The notes under the pieces: model-generated | The model's input: the letters and a program-made list of their open reading frames with translations, nothing else | Told to the model about the DNA's origin: nothing | Databases searched by the model: none | Source: DATFPQ01 sp035264765 | GTDB lineage: Bacteria > Actinomycetota > Actinomycetes > Actinomycetales > Angustibacteraceae | Length of the DNA: 15,352 nucleotides | Direction of reading: 5' to 3' | Assembly (NCBI GenBank): GCA_035264765.1 | Contig: DATFPQ010000124.1 | Coordinates: 1-15,352 of the forward strand | Position numbers and translations under genes: made by a program | Shown here: piece by piece, positions 6,991 through 15,008 of the stretch | How positions within the stretch are numbered: position 1 is the stretch's first letter | How the letters are laid out: each line of letters opens with the position of its first letter

Positions 6991-7455
6991 ATGCGGGACG
7001 ACAAGCCGGATCCCGACCCCGCGCCGGCGGACAACCGCCGCACCCGCATGGAGGAGGCCCGCGAGCGGGCCCAGCGCGCGGGGTCCCGCGCGGCAGAGCT
7101 GCGTGAGCGCCAGGCCCGGCTGGTGGCCGGCGGCGCCAGCACTGACGAGGACGTCACGCGCGCCCGGGAGGCGGCGGCCACGGGCGTCCAGGATGCCGAC
7201 GACGCCTTGTCCCGGGCCATCACGGCGCACGGGAGAGCGGCCTCCGCGCACGGTCGCGTGGCGGACTACCTGGAGGAGCTGGCCCGGCACGGCGGCCCGG
7301 ACTCCGGCCGAACGCTACGCAAGGCCGAGCAGCACCGGTCCGCCGCCGCGGCCGACCGCCGAGCGGAGCAGGCCGATCGGGAGGAGCAGGCCGAGCAGGC
7401 CGACCGGGCGGAGCAGGCCCAGGAGCGGCACCGCGGGGAGCAGCAGAGCGGGTAG
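6991..7455 (+). CDS. Small charged coiled-coil protein, unknown function
   Basis: I do not recognise this 154-aa protein. The start ATG 6991 is chosen because GGAGG (6981-6985) lies five bases before it; an in-frame ATG at 6979 and one at 6904 are alternatives. The product is very rich in Ala, Arg, Glu and Asp and has no hydrophobic segment. Residues 1-20 are acidic/Pro-rich, 20-45 form an Arg/Glu helix (MEEARERAQRAGSRAAELRERQARL), and a middle part has DVTRAREAAATGVQDADDAL and AHGRVADYLEELARH. The tail is built from ADRxEQA repeats (ADRRAEQADREEQAEQADRA). It is probably soluble and extended. It is convergent with the formate dehydrogenase operon, and its TAG stop falls inside the large inverted repeat that follows. 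Confidence 0.65.
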   Translation: MRDDKPDPDPAPADNRRTRMEEARERAQRAGSRAAELRERQARLVAGGASTDEDVTRAREAAATGVQDADDALSRAITAHGRAASAHGRVADYLEELARHGGPDSGRTLRKAEQHRSAAAADRRAEQADREEQAEQADRAEQAQERHRGEQQSG

Positions 7456-7559
7456 CCGCCGGCACCGGCATCTTTGCGCGCCAGAAGCCGGTGGGACGGC
7501 GGGTTCGGGGCCCGATCCACCGGCTTCTCGAGCGCAAAGATGTGGCTGGGGCCGGCTAC
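7452..7559. terminator. Long inverted repeat between convergent genes, likely bidirectional terminator
   Basis: The arms 7469-7494 and 7517-7542 (26 bases each) are complementary except for two positions. They begin CATCTTTGCGC, differ in a short middle, then share AGAAGCCGGTGG, around a 22-base loop that contains a nested CGGG/CCCG pair. Outside them GTAGCCG (7452-7458) pairs with CGGCTAC (7553-7559) around the same centre (7505.5). Both TAG stop codons (7453-7455 plus; 7556-7558 minus) lie in these outer arms, placed symmetrically. The hairpin reads the same from both sides and so could stop both transcripts. There is no T tract, which is common for high-GC terminators. A mobile palindromic element is the alternative. 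Confidence 0.75.
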
Positions 7560-8698
7560 TCCTGGGGGCGCGGCCGGCGCGCGGCCTCTTCCTGGGGAAC
7601 GTGGTCGTCGACGAGGTAGCGGCCGTCCGGCGTCCGTGGTGCGGTGCCGTCCTGCGCCGCGAGGCGGTCCAGCCGCTCGCGCTGCGGCACCACGGTGTAG
7701 CGCGGGTCGCGCGCGGACGCCTTCCCGGCCTCGTAGACGCCGAACCGGGTGCACAGCGAGCCGCCGAGCAGGGCCGTGCCGGAGAGCGCCGACCCGAGCT
7801 TGCTCCGCCGGCTCAGCACCGCGCCCGCGGCGCCCACCAGGGTCAGGTACCGAGCGGCGCGCATCAGCCGACCTGGCTGCTCCTCGGAGAAGGCCTCGCT
7901 CGCCAGCCCGAGCCCGTGCTCGAGCAGGTGGCTGCCGGTCAGCTCCGCCGCGGCGCCGAGAACCGCGAGCCGCCGCGCCGGACCGGTCTGGCCGAGCGGG
8001 GTGGTGACGAGCGTGGCGCCGGCACCGCTGGCCAGCGCGCTGCCGCCGAACACGAACGGCAGGTACGGGTGCGACTCGTGCCAGGCCGGCGCGGCCGTGT
8101 CGGCCAGCAGCACGGCGGTGTACGTGGCGAGGGCCGGCGCGGTGGCGGCGGCGCCCCAGCCGCCCACGGTCCCCGCCGGGCCGAGCACCCTGCGGGCCAG
8201 GCCGAGCACGCCGCGCTCGGGAAGCAGCGGGGCGAGCTCCGACACGGCCGCGACGCCGGAGGCGGGCCCGAACGCGGTCAGGATCCAGGTGCCCATCGAC
8301 ATGGGGGACGTCGGCTTGGCCACTCGGAGCATGTGGTGGAAGCGCTCGGGTCGGCCGAGGTCGGCGACCAGGAAGTATGCGCTCGCCAGCACCGCGCCGA
8401 GCGACGTGGCCCGGCCGGCTCGCCGCAGGTCGGTGCGCCCGGTGGCCTGCCCGCCCGCGGCCAGCAGCGAGGAGCCCGCCGCCAGGCCGCCGGTGAACAG
8501 GTACGCCGCGATGTCGTGCCGCCACACCGGGGGCTTGAGGATCGCGCGCCCGTAGTACGACCGGAACTCCGCCGGCGGGACCTGCAGCTCCTCGCCGCCG
8601 CGTCCACCGCCGCCACGGCGTCCCCGCGCATGGAACCGGCTGCGCGCCTGTCGCGCGCCCTCGGGCGTCCCCTCGGTGCCGGGGACCTGGGTCGTCAC
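7556..8698 (-). CDS. nrfD: NrfD/PsrC-type membrane subunit of formate dehydrogenase
   Basis: A 380-aa protein, last gene of the formate dehydrogenase operon. The start is GTG 8698 (VTTQVPGTEG), which overlaps the stop of the iron-sulfur subunit gene by four bases (GTGA). Residues 1-40 are a Gly/Arg-rich cytoplasmic leader. PPVWRHDIAAYLFTGGLAAGSSLLAAGG (56-83) is the typical first helix entry of NrfD proteins. Further hydrophobic segments follow, including SLGAVLASAYFLVADLGRPERFHHMLR and PMSMGTWILTAFG, both family hallmarks. The C-terminal 60 residues are hydrophilic (YTVVPQRERLDRL). NrfD/PsrC proteins have about eight helices and pass electrons to quinone without haem, replacing the cytochrome b subunit FdnI. 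Here it should anchor the dehydrogenase to the membrane. The gene ends within the inverted repeat at 7452-7559. Confidence 0.88.
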   Translation of the reverse strand: MTTQVPGTEGTPEGARQARSRFHARGRRGGGGRGGEELQVPPAEFRSYYGRAILKPPVWRHDIAAYLFTGGLAAGSSLLAAGGQATGRTDLRRAGRATSLGAVLASAYFLVADLGRPERFHHMLRVAKPTSPMSMGTWILTAFGPASGVAAVSELAPLLPERGVLGLARRVLGPAGTVGGWGAAATAPALATYTAVLLADTAAPAWHESHPYLPFVFGGSALASGAGATLVTTPLGQTGPARRLAVLGAAAELTGSHLLEHGLGLASEAFSEEQPGRLMRAARYLTLVGAAGAVLSRRSKLGSALSGTALLGGSLCTRFGVYEAGKASARDPRYTVVPQRERLDRLAAQDGTAPRTPDGRYLVDDHVPQEEAARRPRPQE

Positions 8699-9639
8699 GA
8701 GCGCCGTCCGACGAACGCCACCGCGGTCGCGGCGAGCATGCCGACCCCGGCCATCGCGGCCCGGCGCCACATGGCCGGCAGGTCCCGCGTCGTGACGACC
8801 GGGTCCGGGGGCAGGCCGTAGACCTCCGGCTGGTCGAGAAGGAGGAAGATGGACCCGGTGCCGCCGACGCCGTCGTCCGGGTCGTCCCCGTACAGCCGCG
8901 CCTCCTCGACGCCGCCGTCGTGCAGGTTGGCCACCCGCTTGGCCGCCGTCTCGCGCAGTTCCTCGAGCGGTCCGTACTGGATCGACTTGGTCGGGCAGGC
9001 GGTCGCGCACGCGGGCATCAGCCCGTCGCTGATCCGGTCGTAGCAGAGCGTGCACTTCCAGGCCCGGCCGTCATCCTTGCGCTGGTCGATGACGCCGTAC
9101 GGGCACGCCGGGATGCAGTACCCGCAACCGTTGCAGACGTCCTCCTGCACGACCACCGTCCCGAACTCGGTGCGGAAGAGCGCGCCGGTGGGGCAGACGT
9201 CGAGGCAGGCCGCGTGGGTGCAGTGCTTGCAGACGTCGGACGACATCAGCCAGCGGACGTCCACCGGCCCTTCGGGCGACTGGGTCGTGGCGTCCAGGTC
9301 GGGCTGCGGCATGTCCTTCGGGTCCACCTCGGTGGGCGGCGGTCCCATCTGGGGCATACCGAGGTCGGTCGGCGGCTTGCGGGCCACCTTCTGCTCGATG
9401 AACGCGACGTGCCGCCAGGTGTCCGCGCTGAGCATCCCGGTGTTGTCATACGACATGCCGAGCATGCTGAGGCCGTCCTCCTGGAGCAGGTTCCACTCCT
9501 TGCAGGCGACCTCGCAGCTCTTGCAGCCGATGCAGACGCTGGTGTCGGTGAAGAAGCCCATCCGCGGCGTGGACTCCTCCCAGCCGGCGTCCGCGGCCGG
9601 CGACTCCAGCGGCCCGTAGAAGCTGTTCCGGTCCGCCAC
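8695..9639 (-). CDS. Formate dehydrogenase iron-sulfur (beta) subunit, four [4Fe-4S] sites
   Basis: A 314-aa protein starting at GTG 9639 (VADRNSFYGPLES), one base after the catalytic subunit stop, with GAAGGA as ribosome site in the end of the upstream gene. Sixteen cysteines are arranged in four ferredoxin-type groups: C36, C39, C42, C46 (CIGCKSCEVAC); C137, C140, C145, C149 (CKHCTHAACLDVCPTG); C169, C172, C175, C179 (CNGCGYCIPACPYG); and C196, C199, C211, C215. A C-terminal hydrophobic helix (about 294-311, AAMAGVGMLAATAVAFVG) corresponds to the membrane helix of FdnH. The subunit carries electrons from the molybdenum/tungsten centre to the membrane subunit NrfD. The order alpha-beta-NrfD in one transcript supports the assignment. 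A longer start at 9720 would overlap the upstream gene and lacks support. Confidence 0.9.
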   Translation of the reverse strand: MADRNSFYGPLESPAADAGWEESTPRMGFFTDTSVCIGCKSCEVACKEWNLLQEDGLSMLGMSYDNTGMLSADTWRHVAFIEQKVARKPPTDLGMPQMGPPPTEVDPKDMPQPDLDATTQSPEGPVDVRWLMSSDVCKHCTHAACLDVCPTGALFRTEFGTVVVQEDVCNGCGYCIPACPYGVIDQRKDDGRAWKCTLCYDRISDGLMPACATACPTKSIQYGPLEELRETAAKRVANLHDGGVEEARLYGDDPDDGVGGTGSIFLLLDQPEVYGLPPDPVVTTRDLPAMWRRAAMAGVGMLAATAVAFVGRRS

Positions 9640-9640
9640 G

Positions 9641-12600
9641 TCAGTCCTTCCCCTCGTCCGGTTCCGCAGGAGCGTCCGGCAACAGTCCGGCACGTCGCTG
9701 CGACGCGGCGACGTACTCAAGCAGGTCGGCGTCCTTCGGCCGGCGGCCGGGCCGGATGTCGCAGGTGCCGACCTTGCTGTCCTGGATCAGGACGTTCGGG
9801 TCGAGCACCAGGCCGATCAGGTCGTTGGTGGAGTCGCCCTGGACGAGCGTTCCGCCGCCGCGGCCCCAGTGGTAGGGCAGCCAGACCTGATGGATCATCC
9901 GTCCCTCGACCCGCAACGGCCGGAGCCGGTCGGTCACCATCACCCGGGCCTCGATCGCCGCCCGGCTGGTGATGATCGTGGCCCAGCCCTTGTTCTCCAG
10001 GCCCCGTTCCTGCGCCAGCTCGGGGGAGACCTCCACGAACATCTCCGGCTGCAGCTCGGACAGGTACGGCAGCGTCCGGCTCATGCCACCGGCCGTGTGG
10101 TGCTCGGTGAGCCGGCTGGTCGTGAACACGTACGGGTAGACCTCGGCGTGCGCGTCCGGCGCTGCCGGGTTCTCCGGGACGTCGGACCGGTGGTAGTCGC
10201 GCGCCGTCGGGTTGCCCCGGATCGAGTACAGCTGGTTGCGCACCGGGGACTCCGCCGGCTCGTAGTGTGTCGGGAGCGGCCCGTCGACCAGCCCGCTCGG
10301 GACGAACAGCCAGCCCTTGCCGTCGGCCTGCATGATGAACGGGTCGTCGCCATTGAGCGCATCGGCGCCCGTCGCACCCTCTGGCGCCCGGTAGGACGGC
10401 GACTTGGTGGCCTGGAAGTCCGGGATGTCGTGACCGGTCCAGCGGCCCTGCTCCTCGTCCCACCACACGTACGCCTTGCGGTCCGACCACGGCTTGCCGT
10501 CAGGGTCGGCGGACGCACGGTTGTACAGCAGCCGCCGGTTCATCGGCCAGGCCCAGCCCCACTCGGCGGCGACCCAGTCCTGCTCCTTGCCGGGGCGCCG
10601 GCGGGCGGCCTGGTTCACACCGTCCGCGTAGACGCCGGAGTAGATCCAGCAGCCGCCGAGCGTGGACCCGTCCGGCTTCATCTCCAGGAAGGTGCTCAGC
10701 GGCCGGCCGGTGGCGATCTCGTAGCCGTTGATCTCCTTGAGCACCGCCTCGGCGCTCGGCTCGTCGTGCTCGCCGTGCAGGGGGTAGTCCCAGGCCAGCT
10801 TGAGCAGGCCCTCGTCCCTCGGGTCGGTCGAGTCGGCCAGCCGTTCCCGGACCAGCCGGCCCAGGTGGTAGAAGAACCACAGCTCGGAGCGGCAGTCGTC
10901 CTTGGGGTCGAGCGCCTTCTCCCGCCACTGCAGCAGCCGCTGGGTCTGGGTGAAGGTGCCCTCCTTCTCCACGTGCGAGGCCGCGGGCATCAGGAAGACC
11001 TCGGTCTTGCACTCCTCGGGGACGATCTCGCCGGTTCCCACCTCGGGCGAGTCCCGCCAGAAGGTGGCGCTCTCGATCTCGAACAGGTCGCGGACGACGA
11101 GCCAGTCCAGCTGCGCCATGCCCAGTCGCTGGGCCTTGCCGTGCGCCGAGCCGACCGCCGGGTTCTGGCCGAGCAGGAAGTAGCCGGAGATCTTGCCGTC
11201 GATCATGTCGAGCACGGTGCGGTAGGTGCCGTGGTCGCCGCTGATCTTCGGGATCCAGTCGAAGCCGTAGTCGTTCTCGGCGGTCGCGGCCTCGCCCCAG
11301 TAGGCCTTGAGCAGGTTGACGGCGTACGACTCCGCGTTGCCCCAGAAGCCCTTCTGGTCCCCGTGCTTGACCGCGCCGACCCACTCCTTCAGCGACTGGT
11401 GCTGGTCGACCGTCGGCATCGGCAGGTAGCCCGGGAGCAGGTTGAACAGGGTGGGGATGTCGGTGGAGCCCTGGATGCTCGCGTGCCCACGCAGCGCCAG
11501 CACACCGCCGCCGGGACGGCCCATGTTGCCGAGCAGCAGCTGCAGGATGGCGCCGGCCCGGATGAACTGCACGCCGCTGCCGTGCTGCGTCCAGCCCACC
11601 GAGTAGACCAGCGAGGTCGTGCGGTCGCGCTTGGAGTTCGCCGTCCAGGCCTCGCACACCTTGCGGAAGTCCTCCGGCGAGACGCCGCAGATCCGCTCGA
11701 CCATCTCCGGCGTGTACCGCGCGTAGTGCCGCTTCAGGATCTGGTAGACGGTCCGCGGGTGCTGGAGCGTCTCATCCACGGGAGAGTCCTGCGAGACGCC
11801 GGGGCCGTGCGACTCGTGCTGCAGCGCCGACGCGGTCTCCCGTCGGGTGTGCGTCTCGTCCTGGTGGCCGCCGTTCTGCTCCTGGCCGGCGTACTGCCAG
11901 GAGGTCTCGTTGTACGTGCGGTTCTCCGGGTCCCACCCGGAGAACAGGCCGTCCAGGTCCTCGGGGTCCTGATAGTCCTCGGAGACCAGGTGCGAGGCGT
12001 TGGTGTAGCGGACGACGTACTCGCGGAAGTCCAGCTCGTTGCTCAGGACGTAGTTGATGATGCCGCCGAGGAACGCGATGTCGCTGCCGGCTCGGATCGG
12101 CACGTAGAGGTCGGCCAGGGCGCTGGTCCGGGTGAACCGCGGGTCGACGTGGATGACCGTGGCGCCGCGCGCCTTGGCCTCCATCACCCACTGGAAGCCC
12201 ACCGGGTGGGCCTCGGCCATGTTGGAGCCCTGGATGATGATGCAGTCAGCGTTCGCCAGGTCCTGCAGGAAGCCGGTGGCGCCACCCCGGCCGAAGGTGG
12301 TCCCCAGACCGGGGACCGTGGCGGAGTGTCATATGCGGGCCTGGTTCTCGACCTGGACGGCACCCATGGCGGTGAACAACTTCTTGATGAGGTAGTTCTC
12401 CTCGTTGTCCAGCGTGGCGCCGCCGAGGCTGGCGATCCCGAGGGTCCGCCGCAGGTACCGGCCCTGCTCGTCCTTGTCCTGCCAGCCCTTGCGCCGGGCC
12501 TCGATCACGCGGTCGGCGATCATGCCCATCGCGGTGTCGAGGTCGAGGTCCTCCCACTCCGTCCCGTACGGGCGGCGGTAGCGCACCTTGGTCCGGCGCA

Positions 12601-12898
12601 GCGGGCTGGTCACCAGGCTCTTGCTCGCGGAGCCCTTCGGGCACAACCGGCCGCGGCTGATCGGGCTGTCCGGGTCGCCCTCGATCTGGGTGACCTCGCC
12701 GTCCTTGACGAAGACCCGCTGCCCGCAGCCGACCGCGCAGTACGGGCACACGGAGCGCGCGACCGTGTCGGCCTGCGCCGTCCGCGGCTGCATGTGCGCG
12801 TGCTTGGGCGACTGTGCTGCCCGGCCGCGGCCCAGCGGGTCGGTCCCGGTGATCTGCCGGTAGACCGGCCAACCCTCGATCCACGTTTTCACGCCCAC
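9641..12898 (-). CDS. fdh: Selenocysteine-containing formate dehydrogenase catalytic (alpha) subunit
   Basis: One frame of 1086 codons, interrupted only by an in-frame UGA (12329-12331, residue 190) that is read as selenocysteine. C51, C54, C58 and C86 (CPYCAVGCGQ and GRLCPKG) hold a [4Fe-4S] cluster. VENQARI-Sec-HSATVPGLG TTFGRGGAT matches the FdnG/FdhF active site, where Sec binds Mo or W of the bis-MGD cofactor and His191 follows. The C-terminal molybdopterin dinucleotide-binding domain is visible (FTTSRLTEHHTAGGMSR, VWLPYHWGRGGG). It oxidises formate to CO2. The length is close to FDH-N alpha subunits. The N-terminus (VGVKTWIEGWPVYRQITG) shows no twin-arginine signal. GTG 12898 and GTG 12892 are both possible starts; neither has a good ribosome site. 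SECIS and selB lie beside it. No frameshift is needed. Confidence 0.93.
12299..12317 (-). promoter_or_regulatory. Bacterial SECIS hairpin in fdh mRNA
   Basis: On the minus strand, 11 bases after the UGA, GGTCCCC (12317-12311) pairs perfectly with GGGGACC (12305-12299) around the loop GGTCT (12310-12306). The GGUCU loop and its distance from the UGA match the E. coli fdhF SECIS recognised by SelB. The E. coli helix has a bulged U in the stem; here the helix is unbroken. The element is translated as part of VPGLGTT. Confidence 0.9.
12329..12331 (-). other. UGA recoded as selenocysteine
   Basis: TGA in frame with both parts of the catalytic subunit: upstream codons give EENYLIKKLFTAMGAVQVENQARI, downstream codons give HSATVPGLG. 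In this family the position is always Cys or Sec. A following His is the usual active-site neighbour. No other in-frame stop occurs between 12898 and 9643. Confidence 0.95.
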
Positions 12899-12971
12899 GG
12901 CGGAAGAATGGCACGACAATCGTTTCGAGGCACCCCTTGGGGACGATCGATTCGGACGGCGTAGCGTCCGG
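12899..12971. promoter_or_regulatory. Divergent fdh-selB intergenic region
   Basis: These 73 bases separate the starts of fdh (minus) and selB (plus) and are visibly richer in A/T than the genes around them, as expected for a shared promoter region. AATCG (12919-12923) and CGATT (12948-12952) form a short dyad around CCCCTTGGGG. The spacing would let one regulator serve both genes. No consensus promoter could be assigned. Confidence 0.4.
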
Positions 12972-14744
12972 GTGGTGCACGTGATCGCCACCGCCGGCCA
13001 CGTCGACCACGGGAAGTCGACCCTGGTGCGGGCCCTGACCGGGATGGAGCCGGACCGGTACGCCGAGGAGCGCCGTCGCGGCCTGACGCTGGACCTCGGC
13101 TTCGCGTGGACGACGATCGAGGACGAGGTGCTGGCGTTCGTCGACGTCCCGGGGCACGAGCGCTTCGTCACCACGATGCTGGCCGGGGTGGGGCCGGTGC
13201 CCGCGGTGCTGTTCGTGGTGGCGGCGGACGGCGGCTGGATGCCCCAGTCCCAGGAGCACCTGGACGCCCTGGACGCCCTCGGCGTCCGGCACGGGCTGCT
13301 CGCCGTCACCCGGTGCGACCTGGCCGACCCGACGTCCACGGTGACCCTGGCGCGTGAGCGCCTCGCCGGCACGTCCCTGGCCCACCTGCCGCACGTGGCC
13401 GTGAGCGCAGCGACCGGCCAGGGCCTGGAAGCGCTTCGTGGGGCCCTGCTGAACCTGGTGCAATCCCTGCCCGCGCCGGACTTCGACGCCCCCGTCCGGC
13501 TGTGGGTCGACCGGTCGTTCAGCATCACCGGCGCGGGGACGGTCGTCACCGGCACGCTGTCCGCCGGCACCGTCCGTCGCGGCGACCGGCTGTGGCTGCC
13601 GGGCCACGGTGAGGTGACCGTGCGCGGGCTGCAGAGCCTGGGTGGTGAGGTCTCCGAGGCGGCGGCGACCGCGCGGGTGGCGGTGAACCTGCGCGGCGTT
13701 ACGCGGGAGCAGGTGGGACGAGGGGACGCCCTGCTGACGCCGGGCCGGCACCTGGAGACCACGCTGGTGGACGTCCGGGTGCGGGGTGGCCTCGAGCTAC
13801 CCGCGGAGTGCCTGCTGCACCTGGGCTCCGCGGGAGTCTCGGTGCGGGTGCGCCCGCTCGGCGGCGACGTGGTGCGGCTGCGACTGGCCTCGGCGCTGCC
13901 GCTGCGGGTCGGTGACGTCGGTCTGCTGCGCGACCCGGGGCGCCACCTCGTGCTGGGCGGCCTCACGGTGCTCGACGTCGACCCGCCCGCCCTGCGCCGA
14001 CGCGGCGCGGCAGGTCAGCGGGCCGACGTCCTGGCTCGGGTGTCCGGCGACCCGGACGCCGCCGGAGAGCTGGACCGACGGGGCGTCGTGCGTCGCGAGC
14101 ACCTCCTCGCCCTCGGGATGCCGCCGCGGCAGGTGGAGGCGCTCGCGGCGCGCGTGGTCGGGGATCGCGAGTGGCTGCTGTCCCCAGCGCGGGCCGAGGC
14201 GGCCCGGCGGGCGCTGCCCGGAGAGGTCGAGCGCTGGACCCGGGAGAACCCGCTCGAGGAGGGCCTGCCGGTGGAGGCGGCGCGGCAGCGGCTGCGGCTG
14301 CCGTCGGCCCGGCTCGTGGCGGCGCTGGTGCAGCCGCCGCTCGCCGTACGGGACGGGCGGGTGGTCCCCGCCCGCCGTGCGGACGACCTGCCGGGGCACG
14401 TGCGGGCCGGCGTCGACGCGGTGCTGGCCGACCTCGCTGCCGCGCCGTACTCAGCGCCCGAGGCCCACCGACTGCGCGACCTCGGGCTCGGTCCGCGTGA
14501 GCTGGCCGCAGCGGTTCGCACGGGCGCGCTCGCCCGAGTGGGGGAGGCGGTGTACCTGGCTCCGGCCGCGGTGGCCGCAGCCACCGAGCCGCTGCGGACA
14601 CTCCCGCAGCCGTTCACGCCGGCCCAGGCCCGGCAGGCCTGGGGAACGAGCCGTCGGGTGGCCATCCCGCTGCTCCAGCACCTCGACGCGCAGGGCCTGA
14701 CCCGCCGGCTACCAGATGATTCGCGCCATCTGTTGCACCCTTAA
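12972..14744 (+). CDS. selB: Selenocysteine-specific translation elongation factor SelB
   Basis: A 590-aa GTPase that brings Sec-tRNA-Sec to the ribosome at UGA codons marked by a SECIS. G1 is GHVDHGKST (9-17), switch I RRGLTLDLGFAW (35-46) and G3 DVPGHERF (58-65). G4 is TRCD (113-116) where translation GTPases usually have NKxD. The family's typical MHVIATAGHVDHGKS start suggests GTG 12975 rather than the adjacent GTG 12972; both lack a strong ribosome site. Domains II and III follow (VRLWVDRSFSITGAGTVVTGTLSAGTVRRGD). The C-terminal third contains the winged-helix region that binds SECIS RNA (EEGLPVEAARQRLRLPSARLVAALVQ; FTPAQARQAWGTSRRVAIPLLQHLDAQGLTRR). Length fits bacterial SelB. Its place opposite the UGA-containing fdh gives its main client. 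No selA follows directly. Confidence 0.95.
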   Translation: MVHVIATAGHVDHGKSTLVRALTGMEPDRYAEERRRGLTLDLGFAWTTIEDEVLAFVDVPGHERFVTTMLAGVGPVPAVLFVVAADGGWMPQSQEHLDALDALGVRHGLLAVTRCDLADPTSTVTLARERLAGTSLAHLPHVAVSAATGQGLEALRGALLNLVQSLPAPDFDAPVRLWVDRSFSITGAGTVVTGTLSAGTVRRGDRLWLPGHGEVTVRGLQSLGGEVSEAAATARVAVNLRGVTREQVGRGDALLTPGRHLETTLVDVRVRGGLELPAECLLHLGSAGVSVRVRPLGGDVVRLRLASALPLRVGDVGLLRDPGRHLVLGGLTVLDVDPPALRRRGAAGQRADVLARVSGDPDAAGELDRRGVVRREHLLALGMPPRQVEALAARVVGDREWLLSPARAEAARRALPGEVERWTRENPLEEGLPVEAARQRLRLPSARLVAALVQPPLAVRDGRVVPARRADDLPGHVRAGVDAVLADLAAAPYSAPEAHRLRDLGLGPRELAAAVRTGALARVGEAVYLAPAAVAAATEPLRTLPQPFTPAQARQAWGTSRRVAIPLLQHLDAQGLTRRLPDDSRHLLHP

Positions 14745-14784
14745 CAGCTTGGGCGCACACTCAGTCGGTCACCTGGAGACAACG

Positions 14785-14839
14785 GACGGAGCCTGAACCT
14801 TCTCGCGGAAGGCTTCCGCAAGCTGGGTCAGGCTCCGTC
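14785..14839 (+). terminator. Large stem-loop downstream of selB
   Basis: GACGGAGCCTGA (14785-14796) pairs perfectly with TCAGGCTCCGTC (14828-14839). Inside is a second perfect helix, GCGGAA (14805-14810) with TTCCGC (14814-14819) around GGC. It begins 41 bases after the selB stop and is the best terminator candidate for selB, although no T tract follows. Next to it AGCGCCG (14841-14847) pairs with CGGCGCT (14856-14862), a second smaller hairpin. Confidence 0.6.
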
Positions 14840-15008
14840 GAGCGCCGCTGGCCATCGGCGCTTCAGTCGTCGCGCCGAGTTCCAGGGCCCCGCCTGGCCA
14901 TCAGCGGCGCGATGACTAGTCAATGGTGCACCCGTACGCCCAAAAATGCATCCCACACACTGAGACGGCGCGGCGAAATGCCGTATTGCCCGTTTTGTGC
15001 TAAGTGAC

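Noticed and set aside
12220..12331. Frameshift or nonsense mutation breaking the formate dehydrogenase gene
   Set aside because: No frame change is needed. The only stop is a UGA at the Sec position, with a SECIS hairpin behind it and selB next door.
9869..12964. A 1031-codon open frame on the plus strand, antisense to the formate dehydrogenase gene
   Set aside because: Its product is Val/Arg/Gly/His-rich with no domain pattern. It is the usual antisense shadow in DNA with strong third-position GC bias, and the minus strand carries unmistakable conserved motifs.
14914..14923. TGACTAGTCA palindrome as a phage or element attachment site
   Set aside because: Only one copy was seen and no integrase is in the window. 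A 10-base palindrome is too short to support the claim.
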